From contig WELB01000078.1 of NCBI GenBank assembly GCA_009602725.1, positions 16,725 through 56,493 of the forward strand: a DNA stretch of 39,769 bases, given 5' to 3'. Under the pieces are notes generated by a model. That model made no database searches, was not told the DNA's origin, and saw only the letters and a list, made by a program, of their open reading frames with translations. The DNA comes from Spirogloea muscicola (taxonomy: Eukaryota; Streptophyta; Zygnematophyceae; Spirogloeales; Spirogloeaceae). Positions 1 to 11,802 of this stretch are shown piece by piece; the first letter of the stretch is position 1, and every line of letters starts with the position of its first letter. Made by a program: the position numbers and the translations under genes.

Positions 1-116
1 CCTCGACTCCGGTCCGCCCCCCCCCCTCCCCTCCACTCCACCCCGCCTCCCCTCCACGCCTGGCTGCCCGCTGAGCGCTGCTGTTCCCCGCCATTCCCCG
101 CGCGCTCTCGTGGCAG

Positions 117-1589
117 TGTCCAGGGAATGGTCGTGGCCGACGACGGCCGGGCCTGGCCCGCCTCCCCTCCACTCGCATGCTGCGGCGGTGCAGCCTCCCG
201 GCCGGATGGTCATCTTCGGCGGCTCCAGGTCCCTCTTATGGCAGCCTTTCCCTCTCCCCACTGCACGGCACGGTGTCGAAAGCCGAGTCTGAATTGCATT
301 TGATACATCCATTACCCACCTGGCTTGTGCCCGTGCAAAAGTCGCCCGCTCAGGATCGGCTGAATTGCTGCGGTCACTGCACTGCCAGCGAAAGAAGTCG
401 GTTGTGGTCGTACATTGCTTTCTCGGGAGCTCCCATGGCTTGCCCTTGGCACACAAGGCTGCGGAGCAGTGGACAAAAGATTAGAGTTTGCATGGCAGCT
501 GCTGACACACTGGCCCTGTTGACATCTGGCCAGTGGTGGAGTCCTCAACAGCACAGTCTATGTCTTGGATACTGGTAACGTCTGACCACCAGCATAGCAT
601 CCTGATGCATCGGCTAGCACAAGAAACTATCGTTTAGCCAGTGCAGATGCGGAGCTTCACAGTTTATGATATGTCATGCATGCCCAGTCAGACATTATAT
701 TCCCGTGTCCACTCTGATCTAGTATCCCCCAACATCCCCAGAAGCGCTGGAGTGTGGATGCTTGATAGTCACTCGGTTTCTCAACAGAGAAGATGGAGTG
801 GAGTCAGCCACCAGTGGCCGGGAAACCGCCCGAAGCTCGCGAAATGCACACATTGACAGCAGTACGGCCTGACCGCCTGCTCATATTTGGGGGCCGCAAC
901 AAGCACGGGTGCATCATGGATGATGCAGTTCTCCTTGACACAGGTCAGTGTCACGGTGAACATGCTGCATTGCCTACGGCACAACATCAAAGACCTGCCA
1001 GCCGCTTACACTCTTCAGCTGCCTGAATGTCAAGCAGTGGAGATGAGGTGGGAGGAGCGAAGGAGTACGTCAAGACCCACATGCGCTCACACGGCCGTCT
1101 ACACTGGGAGTGGAGAGGTATTGATATTTGGTGGCGTATCTGGGGGTGCGGTTACCAGTGATCTCCTCACAATCAACACCGGTAGGCAACTAATCCAGCT
1201 CAATTCACCTGGGACTTGATGAGGTTGAGGTGCCTTTCCGCCTCGTACATTCTGTCGTATTGCTGAATTGTCTGTCTTGGCAGTGTATGACGGGTCATAA
1301 GATCTTTGCAGATACTCTTGAAGTCCAAATAGTGGAAGACGGCTCTGCTGGCCAGGATGGGAGCCTGGAAAAGCCAGCTCCGCGCTTTGGACATGCAGCT
1401 GCAAGGATACCATTCTTTGTGCAATGCCCTTCACCTCGGGTGAGCGACGCCGCTGGTGATGGGACTCCACTTACGACAGAAGGAAAAATGGAGAAGCGGT
1501 GGATGATGGTGGTCTTTGGGGGAGTCAATTCAAGTGAAGACTTGGGAGATGTAGCAATCTGGGATCCGAAGGGCATGGCTGTAGCGTGA
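117..1589 (+). CDS. Kelch-repeat protein (5' partial)
   Basis: Five exons can be joined in frame: 117-228, 534-574, 788-943, 1038-1181 and 1312-1589 (stop TGA). They give about 242 residues. Each blade carries the kelch signature of hydrophobic residues, then FGG, and later a Leu-Asp-Thr strand: MVIFGGS, LLIFGGRN, VLIFGGVSGG and MVVFGGVNSS. Conserved His-Ser-His-Ala and Gly-His-Ala-Ala stretches come before them. Repeats of this kind fold into a beta-propeller that binds partner proteins. No other domain is visible, so the specific role is unknown. The first visible exon starts after an acceptor at 114-116, so at least the N-terminus lies in the C-rich first 100 bases or outside the window. 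The gene converges on the ubiquitin protease, leaving 388 bases between the two stop codons. The family assignment is secure; the gene identity is not. Confidence 0.85.
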
Positions 1590-1977
1590 ACTACTGCGCA
1601 TGCATCACCAATACGGCCTTTACCTTCTGGAAAGAGCTGCGGGTATCAGATTCCAGTGAACCTCCAATGCGAGTCTGCTTGACTCCCGAGTCTCTGGCTG
1701 CTTAGCCGGTGTAGTCAAGCAGACAGCTAGAGTTTCACAGGGTTTACCTAGATATGATGATGCCGGTACTCAGGCTCACTATTCCTTCCTCTAGGCATGC
1801 TATTGATACAGCTGCTGGTCAGAGCAACCTGTCTCACTGGACTCAATTTGTACAGAACAGAGTCGTCACTAATTCAATAAGCCCATTGCAATCAGGTTGG
1901 TCAACAACACAACCCCACATGAATGTGAGGCAAAGAATAAGGCAATGAAAGAATGGAGCCGGGTGCCTCAAGGAGTA
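1590..1977. other. Intergenic / 3' UTR between convergent genes
   Basis: This stretch lies between the stop codons of the kelch gene (+) and the ubiquitin protease (-). I see no conserved coding frame on either strand. It presumably holds the two 3' UTRs. Confidence 0.5.
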
Positions 1978-4900
1978 TCATGCGTCTATAATTCTTGTAA
2001 AGAAATAAAGGTAACCCATGTCCTTGGGAGGGTCTGAAGAGACGGCAACTTTTGCATCGTTGAATAGCACCCACTTGTCCTCCTTGCGAACATGGCACAC
2101 ATAGTGTCCACACTGTGTAGATGTACCCATGTGACTAATAAAAGCAAGCAATGTGTACCCTGCGTTAGAAGAAGTAATCTGTCAGGCAATTCAAACTTGC
2201 GAGTACCACATCCTGTCATTATCACAAAGAATTGAGAAGACCTGAGCAACTTACGGCCGGGTCCATCGGGCAGGTCTCCATGTGTCGCTGCTGGTCTTGT
2301 AAGTGTGGGGTCCTTGCTACTCTCCGGTTGTAAGTCCAATTGTGAGACCTCTTCAGGGTGACCGAATATCCATTCTGCAGCTCGCTCAACATCCCCTTCC
2401 TGCAGCCAACTATTGCATCAGCAGGCCCTGGGCTTCCAATTTCGCCTCGCCCAGGCAGAGTAAAGCAATAATTGCATTTTGAAATGCCGGGAGTCTTACC
2501 GAGGATTGCAATGCGTATTTAGCAACAGCCGACGAGAATCCAAGGGACAGAAGCACAGCTACTTTTTCATCAAGATGAGAACTCGCCTCCACTCCTGTTG
2601 GCTGCTCGGCCTCTTCCATGTCTGTCATACAAGGCTGCAGTATGAAGCATGGTCTTGCACGTTGCTCTGCCTGTACTTCAGAGTGCAGCTACACTTGCAA
2701 TGTGATGCAGCTGCAAGTGAAGCGGCAGGAGATGAGTATACTCTGAGGTTGTCACCTGCATCGTCCATGTGGGCGAGGAGCCAATTCATTGCTTCTTCTG
2801 CTCCAACATTGTTCGTGCTAATTGCTGCCCTTATACACCGACTCCTAGGAAAGCCCATCTCGATGAGCTGCTCCACGACGTGTTCGTCAGCAGCAGGCTC
2901 GGCTGTGCTGGCTAAACTGTCACCTGTGCTTTCAGTCAAAGGAAGCAGGGCGTCTTCTTACGATGAGAAGAGAGAATGTTCCTTGTCTAGTGCAGGGCCA
3001 GGATGTGCATGGTTGCAATGCCACTAGTTGCTGAGGCCGCATGGCAGCCGATGGGAAAGTGCAAGCACCAGATTCATCCTCGGGCAGGAGCTCCTCTTCA
3101 GATTGCTGACCGCTGCTACGCAGCTGGCTGATGTCAATCTCCTCTGGCACCTCAACGAAAACATCTGCAAGAAACTTGTCAATCAACCTTGTAAGCTAGA
3201 AGCTTGCTTTCTCCCCTTCCACCAAGCAAGAAGCATGCAGGTGCACTGGGCAGCAAACTCCTGATGCATTTATTCCAACATGCATGTCGAGTCCTCACCA
3301 AGCTTCCTGGGTACCCAGCCCTTGTCAAGTACGAACTTGCGCATGTGCAAGACCAAGTAATCAGGAAAGGTGGCTAGGCGGGTAATCCTGCACACAAACA
3401 TCCAAGAGGCCATGGTATTGGGACCAGAAGCTTCTGGTTCAGATGCAGCACCTTGATACAGCAGCAATGCAAGAGGAGTGTGTGGACTGTACTTTGTGGC
3501 AGTTGTGCAGCCTCTGATGGCTGAGCTGTAGAAATTATGGATCTCCTCTGCTCCAGCGAATGACGCCAGGCATGCAGCCAGTGGCACTCGAGGCCGCACT
3601 ATCTCATCCTCCTTGCTGCATGACCAACCCCGCAACGAAGCAATCTTAGACCCTGCCCTCCAGAGTCATGTACTCTCTCACAGTGGACCTGCTCCTGCTG
3701 CATGCTCGTATCAAAGAGTCACCGTCCTTGTCGCTTTCCTTGAGACGTACATTTTGAGGCCTGCAGCATCTGCTGTGGCTTTCCTCAATTCGTAAGCAGC
3801 AACTTCACCTGCAAGTACCGACGTTCATGACCTTCGCTTTCACATTCAAGCCTGGTCCCTTGCAAGCACCAATCTCCTGGTTGCAGTTACATGTAGGGTA
3901 GAACTCAAACGTTGGTGCGGCTGTAGTAAGTGAGGAGGGGACTGGAATGACCTTTATTTGTGGCCTGGTCGAGCGGAATGGGGAGAGAAAGCGTGTTGTC
4001 GCTCCGATGCAGGTATTTGACCTTCCCTGATGCCAAGCATTGAATCCTGTCCTCGACAAGGAAGCGGAAGCTCCTGGAGGGGTCGCTTCCAGGTTGACTC
4101 GCATGAGCTTGTTCAACTTTCTCCAGCAGGTACTGGTAATACTCGAACGCATCCTGCAAGCAACAGGTGGTGCACACGCTTGTGACTTGGCCACACGGCT
4201 GAAGCCAAAGTCTGGTCAAGGAGAGCCAAGATAGATATCTCAATTCCTGCAGAAAAGAGGGTCTCCTCAGAGACACTGATGGCAAGTGTTGCTGAGCCTG
4301 TCTACTTGCCTGCTGGCGACTGCTGGCGAATTCAGGATGTCCTGCTCCGACAAGGCTCTTCAGCATGCGGGGGGGGATACCAGACTGGACCTGCCAGTGA
4401 CAAGCTGATACATGCATTCACACAAAGCTAAAGAGTGATAGCCACTATGAGAAATGCGCCACAGATTGATGCAAGCGGGTGCCATCTGGCAGTCATACTG
4501 TCCTGCAGGCCAACCACAGCAGACCGAGTGACTCACGACGTGTTCATTGTCTAGGAAGTGGCTTCCTTTGGCAAGTCCCTCGCTTGCAGGAAACTCCTGC
4601 CTCACTACAAACTCCTGCCTCAACACAACAGATCAGACAAAGTCGCAGCACTTATAGTCCAAGTCACAGGCCCGTGAATGAAGGCAAGTAAAGCTATGTG
4701 CAAAGGCTAAGGGGCACTCATGCCAAGAGAGTCAAGGGACTGGGTGATGCACCTTCTTGGAGGGTTGAGAGTATCTGCCAGAGAGCAATCCATGCCCAAG
4801 CTTAGCCCTGTAAATAGACAGAGAGAACAAGTATGCCATCTTGAAATCCTGCCCTGAGACCCTGCCATGTATGCAGAGAGTACCAGACGGTGTGGGTACA

Positions 4901-7068
4901 TCACATAAGATCAAGTCATTGAACATGACTTCTGCAAATGCGACTCACATCTGAGCTGTGAGGTCCATGGTTGGATCAGCACCAGCCCCGTTGAAGGCAT
5001 CATGAAGTGGAAGAAGGTCGACATAGCTGCAACCACAGCAGGTCAGCACTCTTTGTTGTCAATATCAGACTTGGCGCAGTGACATGTCACCTCATTCTGG
5101 AAGCAGGTGATCTTAGCATCCAAGCTCCGTGCCCCTGGCGCCTGTATCCCCACAGTTTCGACCTTGGCTACGGCTCTTGGACTATTTTGTGAAGGATGAT
5201 CCTGCCAGGCAGTCTGATGCCAAACTTCACGTACCGCTCCTGGAAGCCACGTGTGCTGAATAAGACTTGCATGACGGATGCCAGATAACAGCTGAATACA
5301 AGACCACACGTGAAGGGGGACAACCTTTAGGTCAGCAATGGGATGCATGACTTTCAGGCTCACACAAATTCCAGCTCAGCAGCAGGCACTTCGTTCTGGC
5401 CTCAGTGTCATTTCACAGACATACCTGTTGCCAAGATTAGCCAAGCCAGTGTACCCTGGGCCAGACAGAAGTTCCAGGTTCCTGCCTTTCTCTTGTAGTC
5501 GATTCCAGTCAAAATTAAGGTTCTGATCAAGCTCTCGCTCTGCTGTCGTCATCTCCGTCTGCCCAAATTAGCAACCTCAAGTGGTCTGAATGACCTCAGC
5601 TCAAGTAGTAAGCCAAGAAAGGTGAAAGGTGTGCACACAACTCTCACAGCCTCAGCACTGAGACCTGCTGAGAATAACTGCAACTTACTGTCATCTGCTG
5701 CAGACTCTCCCATAGTTTGAATTCACCTTCTCGAGGGAGGAGAAGTCAATGCCAAAATGTTCGAGATGCTGAGCCAACAGCGGATCCACGACGGCGTCGT
5801 CCTCCGGGTAGGAGTAGACATCTGCCCGTGAGAAACGAGCGAGCCTGAATTATATGCTGGCAATAGCGTCCAGGGCCCTGATGCAGCGCATGCAACAGAC
5901 AGGCTCCCTTGAGCCATGCGAGGCGTGGAGGATGGCAGCTGCACCAGCAGCGTCAAGGTCGGCGGTGATGGTGCCAAGCTTCACAGCCAGCGGGTGCTTG
6001 GTGGCTTCATAGTGCTCCACAGCATGGTTGTTGCCACCGGTGCCATCCCAGTTGCGACGCCCGCAGAGGACGGCGCCATCTGAAAGGTTGAGCCACAGGT
6101 TGTCCCGCTGGTCGCAGCGGCAGCACTGCCACCCGCTGGGTCCGACCTTGACGCCGTTGTCCAGCTGCTTGAGGCTGGTCGCGTAAGCGCTCACCTTCTT
6201 CTTGTCAGCGGCCCATGCAGCGACCTGCGCCTTGCGCTCTGCTCCTGGCGCTGCCAGCACAACCTCAACTGCCATCCTCACCTGGGGCGCCCGCAGGCAC
6301 GCAGGTCAGACGCCACCCCCCTGAGGCGGCCAATGGCAGCGAGCAAGGTGCTGGTTTAGGATGCATGGTTCAGTTGAAGTGCTGACCTTCTCCGGCAGGT
6401 CTGGGCTGGGGAAGGGCAGCTCCTGGAAGTCTGGGAGGAGCACGATGCTGAGAGACGTATCGAGCTCGGGCTCCTCGGTTTCGAAGCCGCCCTTCACGCC
6501 TGCACCACGGCACCGTCCGCTGGAACTGGCTCACGAACTCGACGCGGTGGCCAGAGTCGCGGGGAGGGAGGAAGGGCTGGCACTTAGCACGCATGGTAGG
6601 TGGAGCCTCAGAAAGGTGCACGCTGCAAAGCTGGCGGAGCTGACCGATGGCCAGCAGCGCCGGCTTCTTGGCGGCTGGCTCAAGGTCGGCGGGGGTGGCT
6701 GGCGGCCGGGCGGTCTGCCGGATGCTCAGGTACACGCGGTGGCCGGTCTTGTCGGCGTTCCAGGCCACAAAGTCCCGCCCGAACGCCAGGAAGGACGCGA
6801 GGTCCACGAACAAGCCGCCTGGCGACCGCTGCAGACGCGGGCGAGCGCAGGTCTGTCACCACGGGAGCAAGTGCGAGGAGGAGGGTGGCCCTGCCAGGAC
6901 CCGGCAGGGGGGCGCAGCGCAGAGTGCTTGGCCACGCACGGGCGTGTCGAAGGAGATGCAGCACTCCTCCTTGAAGACGCGGGACGAGGCGTCGGGCAGG
7001 CTGACGTGCGGGAGCTGCTGCCGCAGCGCCTCCAGCAGCGCCGCGGGGGGCGGCGGCGCGGGCGCCAT
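1978..7068 (-). CDS. UBP14: Ubiquitin carboxyl-terminal hydrolase, USP5/UBP14 type
   Basis: Nineteen exons join in consistent phase: 6940-7068, 6645-6828, 6387-6499, 5945-6281, 5727-5821, 5425-5558, 5235-5291, 4949-5026, 4753-4807, 4310-4390, 3952-4153, 3751-3808, 3493-3615, 3299-3387, 3069-3164, 2756-2956, 2500-2621, 2255-2399 and 1978-2159. They give about 826 residues, the usual USP5 length. Order: N-terminal cryptic zinc-finger region; ZnF-UBP domain in exon 4 (CDQRDNLWLNLSDG, GGNNHAVEHY); Cys box (GLANLGNSCYLASVMQ) with the catalytic Cys codon at 5288-5290; two UBA domains (HVVEQLIEMGFPRSRC in exon 16, a second across exons 17-18); and a His box (GTSTQCGHYVCH) in the last exon. The family disassembles free polyubiquitin chains from the unanchored end. 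The start is the ATG at 7068, followed by a Pro/Ala run; an in-frame ATG at 7110 is the alternative. The exon 10 donor reads GCAAGT. The exon 16 acceptor is less certain. Confidence 0.95.
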
Positions 7069-7149
7069 GGCGATCGCGGGGGAGGCAGGCTGTCGGCTTT
7101 CCCACTCCACGGCCTTGTGGGTGGGTTTACTTCACCATCTGCATTGTCG

Positions 7150-7171
7150 ACATCCCATTGTCGTGGGATGC
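7150..7171. repeat. Short inverted repeat
   Basis: The arms CATCCCA and TGGGATG flank a six-base loop, about 80 bases upstream of the ubiquitin protease start. It could be a weak hairpin or a dyad operator. Nothing ties it to a known factor. Confidence 0.35.
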
Positions 7172-7499
7172 CGTCTGCGTAATCGTGGGATGGGCGACAG
7201 AAGAGGCTCCTCTGGAGAGTCCTCTGGAAAGGGAAGGGAGGCCACATTAAGCCATCTTCCAGAGGCGTCGATGGCTGTGCGAGGCCAGCCCAAGAGGAAA
7301 CAGCTGTGTCAATGTAAGGCAAGAATTGTGTAGAGAAAGGGGCGCGGTGCGCATGAGGGAGGCCAAAAGCAAGCCAGTTACACTGTAGGAAAGAAGAAAG
7401 AAAAAGAAGAAAGTGCTCGCCCATAGAGAAGAGGGGCTGGCAAAGCCAGTTCAAAAAAGAATGGACAATGTCCGAAGCCAAAGAAAGAGGAGCCGGAAA

Positions 7500-7575
7500 A
7501 AAGGCTGCACTACAAAACACTGCAAAACTCATAGACGATGCAGAGGGAAGCTCAGTACCCACGAGTGAGCAACAG
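7500..7575 (-). repeat. Retroelement 3' tail fragment
   Basis: Read on the minus strand this encodes the family tail (Ser-Asp-Leu-Leu-Leu-Leu-Thr-Arg-Gly-Tyr-stop). It is followed by a GAGCTTCC(C/T)TCTGCATCGTCT segment that also occurs at 17930-17970 (+) and, inverted, at 16852-16885. Only the last codons and the start of the 3' UTR are recognisable. Confidence 0.6.
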
Positions 7576-8164
7576 CAGGTCTGAGTAGCTCGCTGCAGGG
7601 AAAGAGGCACTCCGCCGAGACCCAGAGGCGGCGGCCATAGCACGGCCTCGCGTGTGGACGGCGTAGGCAAGAAAGGACTGAACACGGTCTGACAGGGCCC
7701 ACGAAAGAGTGAATCAGGTCAACGAGGGCCAGAAAGCGCAAACTTCGAAGCCACACTAATGACTACTACAATGGGGAGCCCAGAATAATCAAAAGTCCAC
7801 AATTGCGAGATTGGATGCAAGCAGCCGCAGAACATCCGCCCTGCCCAGTTCCAGAGGCAGCAATCATGGCATGGCCTGTCTTCAAGTGCACGGCGAACGC
7901 CTTGGGACGCAGCAGCGAAATGGCAAGGTGCATTCGGTACACCTGAGCGGGCGACCCGGCGGCATAATGCCCGGCTGCTCGTTGTGCTGCCCTGTCAGCT
8001 GCTTGTCGTGATGGCTAGTGGCAGGAGAGCCAGGGTCATTACAAGGGTAGCTTCGTCGTCTCCCGGCTCGTCTGCAAGTCCTTTCGCGCGACAGCTTATG
8101 AGCAGCACACCCCACCTTTCCTTTTGGACGTCTACGCTGCGCCTACACATCACGTGGCTGGGCC

Positions 8165-8520
8165 CTCCTAGTTTCTCTTTCAGAACATTGCCAATCTAGG
8201 CTACACACGACATGCAGTTGTGTACCCGGCTGAGACGGGCTTGCCAGCTGCATGCCTGTCGATATTGCGACGACAGGTTCCGGCCTGTTTGCAGCGTGCT
8301 CAGGCTAATGCTTTGCACCAGAAACCTGGGCGTGGTCTAGTTGGTGGTAGAAGGGCTTCGTATCTGCCATCTAGTATTCAGGCTTCGATTAGCGACCTTT
8401 TTGTTTTGACCCGTGGTTCTGAGCGGGTCAATCTGCTGTAGGTTACGTAGGTTCTTAGATGTGCTTGCCTTTGTACTTGGCCATTTGGACTTCGTTTGTT
8501 TCAAATACAAAATCTTCCTG
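8165..8520 (+). mobile_element. 5'-truncated retroelement copy (ORF end plus 3' UTR)
   Basis: This is nearly the same as the last about 85 codons of the ORF at 18148-19044. The shared text runs from 'ccaatctaggctacacacgacatgcag' through 'ctttgcaccaga' to the hairpin at 8406-8431 and the 3' UTR module at 8458-8520. One base is missing at the stop (GGTTCTGAG where other copies have GGTTAYTGA), so the frame runs on into the 3' UTR. Everything upstream of about 8165 is absent or unrelated, so this is a dead, truncated insertion. Confidence 0.8.
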
Positions 8521-8879
8521 GTAGGTGTCTTACGGGGCACGCCGATGGTAGAGCTGAAAACAAGTCGTCATCCGTCCACTCCAGCCCCAGCTCCTCCTCA
8601 CTTGGGGCCTCCCGCCTTTCTGGAAGACGGGCTTTGCCAGCCCCTCTTCTCTATGGGCGAGCACTTCCTTTCCCGCCTGGGCCGTCTTGTCAGCTCTCCC
8701 TTTCGCTGGACTGGTCAAAATTCGTAACTGCCAACGGGCGGTCGCCGCTTCCGTCGAAGTCTCCTGTTGCGCCCTGGACTCCTAGCAGAGAAGGCGCGCG
8801 GTGCACATGAAATTGAAAGGGAGGCCCAATGCTGGCCCTACAAATGTCCTGTTAAATGGGCATTGAAGCTTGCTAAGGG

Positions 8880-9205
8880 GGACACCAATATCCCCGAGTG
8901 AGCACATGCATATCTGACAAGCTATACTGAGGCGCCAAACCACCACCACGGAAGCCATTAGCCTGCGCTAATGCACGACCAGCACGTTGGTGTATCGCGA
9001 GTGCCTGGGAGCGCTGTGGAATCAATGATAGCCGCATTCGATAGCATGCAACGATGGCTTGCGGGACGCTAGAATGCCCTAAGCTACCCGCCCGACTACG
9101 TCGGCGGGCATCGACATGCAGTGCCAGGCGATGGAGGAGGGAAGACCACTTCGTTCCGTAGCCGCCGTAGATGTCCATGGCGCATGGGAAGAAGTGGTCT
9201 AGCAC
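8880..9205 (-). pseudogene. Second-family retroelement ORF 3' fragment
   Basis: A reverse-strand frame of about 110 codons is clearly but distantly related to the end of the 18148-19044 ORF. Shared blocks are AMDIYGGYG (against AIDIFGCLG), AIHQRAGRALA (against ALHQRAGRALV) and the tail SDMHVLTRGY. Here Trp replaces the stop after Tyr, and the frame continues a few codons. It has diverged too far to be a copy of the same family, so at least two related lineages inserted here. It is truncated at both ends and unlikely to be expressed. Confidence 0.6.
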
Positions 9206-10509
9206 GTCTCACTGGTGGAGAACCGGGGCACATGCAAGTGCAGTTCCCAGCCCATGAGAAGGGGTGGGGGCAAGGCCGACCGAGTGGACAGCGAAGGCTG
9301 TTAGACGCTGGCAAGGCGGCCCAGCGGCCCCGGCAAGGAAAGAGGCGCGCCATGCGCATACCATGGAAGAGAGACCAAGCCGAGCCACTACAGTGGAGCA
9401 GGCAAAGCGAGGGCAAAGGACGGGGCTGAGCAAAGGAGGTGGGGTCAGACGCCACAGCAACGTCCGCCCAATTCAGGGTATTCATGGTCCATGACCGCCA
9501 TATTGTCCGCTAGTGGCTGTTGAAAGGGTATAATACAGCTGGGTCCCGTGACAGGAAAGATGTGTGGCTCAATCGCTTGATCCCAAGTAGCATCGTCCTC
9601 ACCCTCACCTGTCGTTGTTCTGTGGGTGGCCCTTTGCAGCCCTCGCCCGGCGTTGGAACAGCTGCTTTTTCTCGCTCGCCCTCTCTCTGCCTACATGAAG
9701 AAGCTCCCACTCGGATTCAGGCGCCTGAAAGTGACCTGCAGACCTATAAAGTGCCCCTTGGAAGTCCGTCTTCATAGATGATTACGTATCTAGACGAATA
9801 TGTGCGATTGGTTTGCAGCTCTCCTCCTTGGGGGACTCCCATCTGCCCTGGCTGAATTGAACTGATGTACTGCCAAGCGGCCCAATCATCTGATGCTGAG
9901 TACTGTTTCTTGGACTGCGATACCAGCTACACTGTATACACCTACAGATAGCCAGCTGTAGATTGACTTTGATTGATATTTGCTCATTGTTTGCTACACT
10001 CCTGCTAGAGCGGGCCCCAGGCGCCCATGTACAAGCCGTGCTAGCATCCAACACGGTGGGGTTGCTTGTCGCTCCTTGGTCCACCTGTACGGATTGGCAT
10101 GCTTGGGGTGCTGGGCTCAAGCAGCGTTCTCAGCTTTGAAGAGTCATTGATCAAGGGCGCCGTGCACTGGCGCCTCTTCAAGTAACACAACCAACTGGCA
10201 CTCAGAGCATGCCGTCAAGACCTGGTTGGCTACAGTCCGCCTTTGGCATTGCCTGGTTGCAAGGCACACCTGCTGCACAACATGCTCACAAGCAATGCCG
10301 GGAGGCAAAGCCCGGCTGCACATGTTGACAGGAGCATCAGATTAGCTGCGAGCTCTTCCTTGGCATTAGGGCACTGTCCCCAGCAAGGCTTTATTTCGAC
10401 TTCCTCTCAGCTATCTCTACAGCATTGCCAAGATCCAAATGTCGGGCTTGAGGTCTAGGTCTTCCCTACAGCAGCTTATCATCCAGAGACGTCAGCGAGG
10501 ACAACAACC

Positions 10510-11269
10510 TCACCCGTGAGGAGCCGCCTGACGCGTCATGAGGGGGTTAGCCACCGAATCAAACTTGCGCTGCTGGCTCACCAAGCTGATTAGCGGCCAT
10601 GCAGGCATACAGCCTGGGGCTTCCGTACCTTCATTGTGATATTTCATCTGGCGGATGCTATTGTCCATGATCATCTCATGCTCTCCAGCTCTCGCGTCCA
10701 TCGCCATGCTGTTCTAGCAGTTTCCTCTGGCTGGCGCATGAATCTGCTTACTTACTCTTGCGTCAAATCGGCCTTCGCTGTCTGCACTTGGCTGGCCTTC
10801 ACAGCCGCATCTCATACATTGTCAGCCAGCAACTCGTTTTGAGCTTACAGGTGCCTCCACCATGCCAACTTGACTTGCTGGCCATCTACCCCGGGGGCCG
10901 GCTGGTGCCACTTCAAGGATGTCACCAAGTACGCCAAAAAAGATTCGGCAAGTGAAGGGCCCCATGTCTCTCTGTTTTCTGTTACGCTACTTAAGCAATG
11001 GACAGGAACAAGATCACCATTAGCCAGGACCATATGCTGGCAGCAGGTTATCACTCTTAGATAGCAATGCATGCATCAATGGTAGATGGCACGTGGCCAG
11101 TGTACTTGGGGTGCTGGCAAGGGTGACCAGGGGCGATGCAGCGCTGGTTTTGCACATCTAGGCTTTTAGATCCTGGTGAATGTACCTGTCCTGTCTCTTC
11201 AGCACTTCCTAGCTTTCCAACTGCGTCGCTGTGCTGGTCCAGCTCTGGAGACGTCTCTAGCTCGCCCCA
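10510..11269 (-). CDS. Possible small coiled-coil protein, unrecognised
   Basis: Three minus-strand blocks between plausible splice sites have polar, heptad-like composition. Block 11186-11269 (acceptor TTTTAG, donor GTACAT) reads WGELETSPELDQHSDAVGKL and onward. Block 10756 to about 10805 (donor GTAAGT) reads KASQVQTAKADLTQ. Block 10510-10718 contains EHEMIMDNSIRQMKYHNE and ends at TGA. The junction from 10756 to 10718 keeps frame. I do not recognise the family, the upstream exons were not found, and the blocks could be chance frames. The same strand carries the lipase upstream. Confidence 0.22.
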
Positions 11270-11543
11270 CTAAAATGGGCTCCTAAGTGTCTCAGCTTGT
11301 CAAACTTCATTGTACTGACAGGGGGGTCCTGGGCGGTCAATACCCAGTCTTTACCAGAAGCTTCACCAGCAAAGAAGTATGTTCTAACCCATCTTTGTGC
11401 GCACATTGCTCTTGCCACCAGCAACTTCTTACCCTGCTTTGGTAGTGTGTAATCACAATGTCACGCTGAAGCGGCGAAGTTGTGTGCAAGTGTCTCGTGG
11501 GAAGGGGGCCTAGTAAAGGCATGTCACCATGGTGATCTACCCA

Positions 11544-11556
11544 CCCCCCCCCCCCC
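11544..11556. repeat. Homopolymer C run
   Basis: Thirteen consecutive C residues lie just downstream of the lipase stop on the lipase strand. Length errors are likely in such a run. No function is assigned. Confidence 0.9.
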
Positions 11557-11802
11557 ACACCCCAGAGGTGCCACCACTGAACAAGGACTTGCGCCCTCTG
11601 GACCTGCTGCCAATGCCCTGAGCTCCTCCAAGGCTGCCAAGGTGACACACAGTCAGCGGGCATGGGGCTACCCTTCTGCGCCATGCAACCCCGAGCAACG
11701 TGTCTGGACGCAAGGTGCCTGCACACTCCTCCAGTCTGCTGCTGCATTCAAGAGCCACAAATGCCGCAGCCGAATATCTGAAGGAGCAGGACACTGACGT
11801 CC

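Larger units (their letters stand above)
7140..9490. mobile_element. Degenerate non-LTR retroelement island 1
   Basis: No host gene is recognisable here. The stretch is a patchwork of pieces also found in the second island at 15436-19140. They include a reverse-orientation tail near 7500-7575, a 5'-truncated ORF end plus 3' UTR at 8165-8520, the phrase 'cagcccctcttctctatgggcgagca' (shared, inverted, with 7411-7436 and, direct, with 18040-18066), and a second-family ORF end at 8880-9205 in reverse. Truncated, mixed-orientation 3' ends are what repeated target-primed insertions leave behind. Edges are approximate. The left edge lies within about 100 bases of the ubiquitin protease start codon. 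Confidence 0.7.
9490..11802. other. Long stretch without a confident gene
   Basis: No domain family is recognised in this region between the first retroelement island and the lipase stop codon. It holds the probable 3' UTR of the lipase, a run of 13 C at 11544-11556, and a few short minus-strand frames that look coding between splice-like sites (see 10510-11269). Confidence 0.5.

Noticed and set aside
6361-7182. Plus-strand frame of 273 codons across the ubiquitin protease 5' exons
   Set aside because: It is antisense to exons 1-3 of a well-supported gene and runs through its introns.
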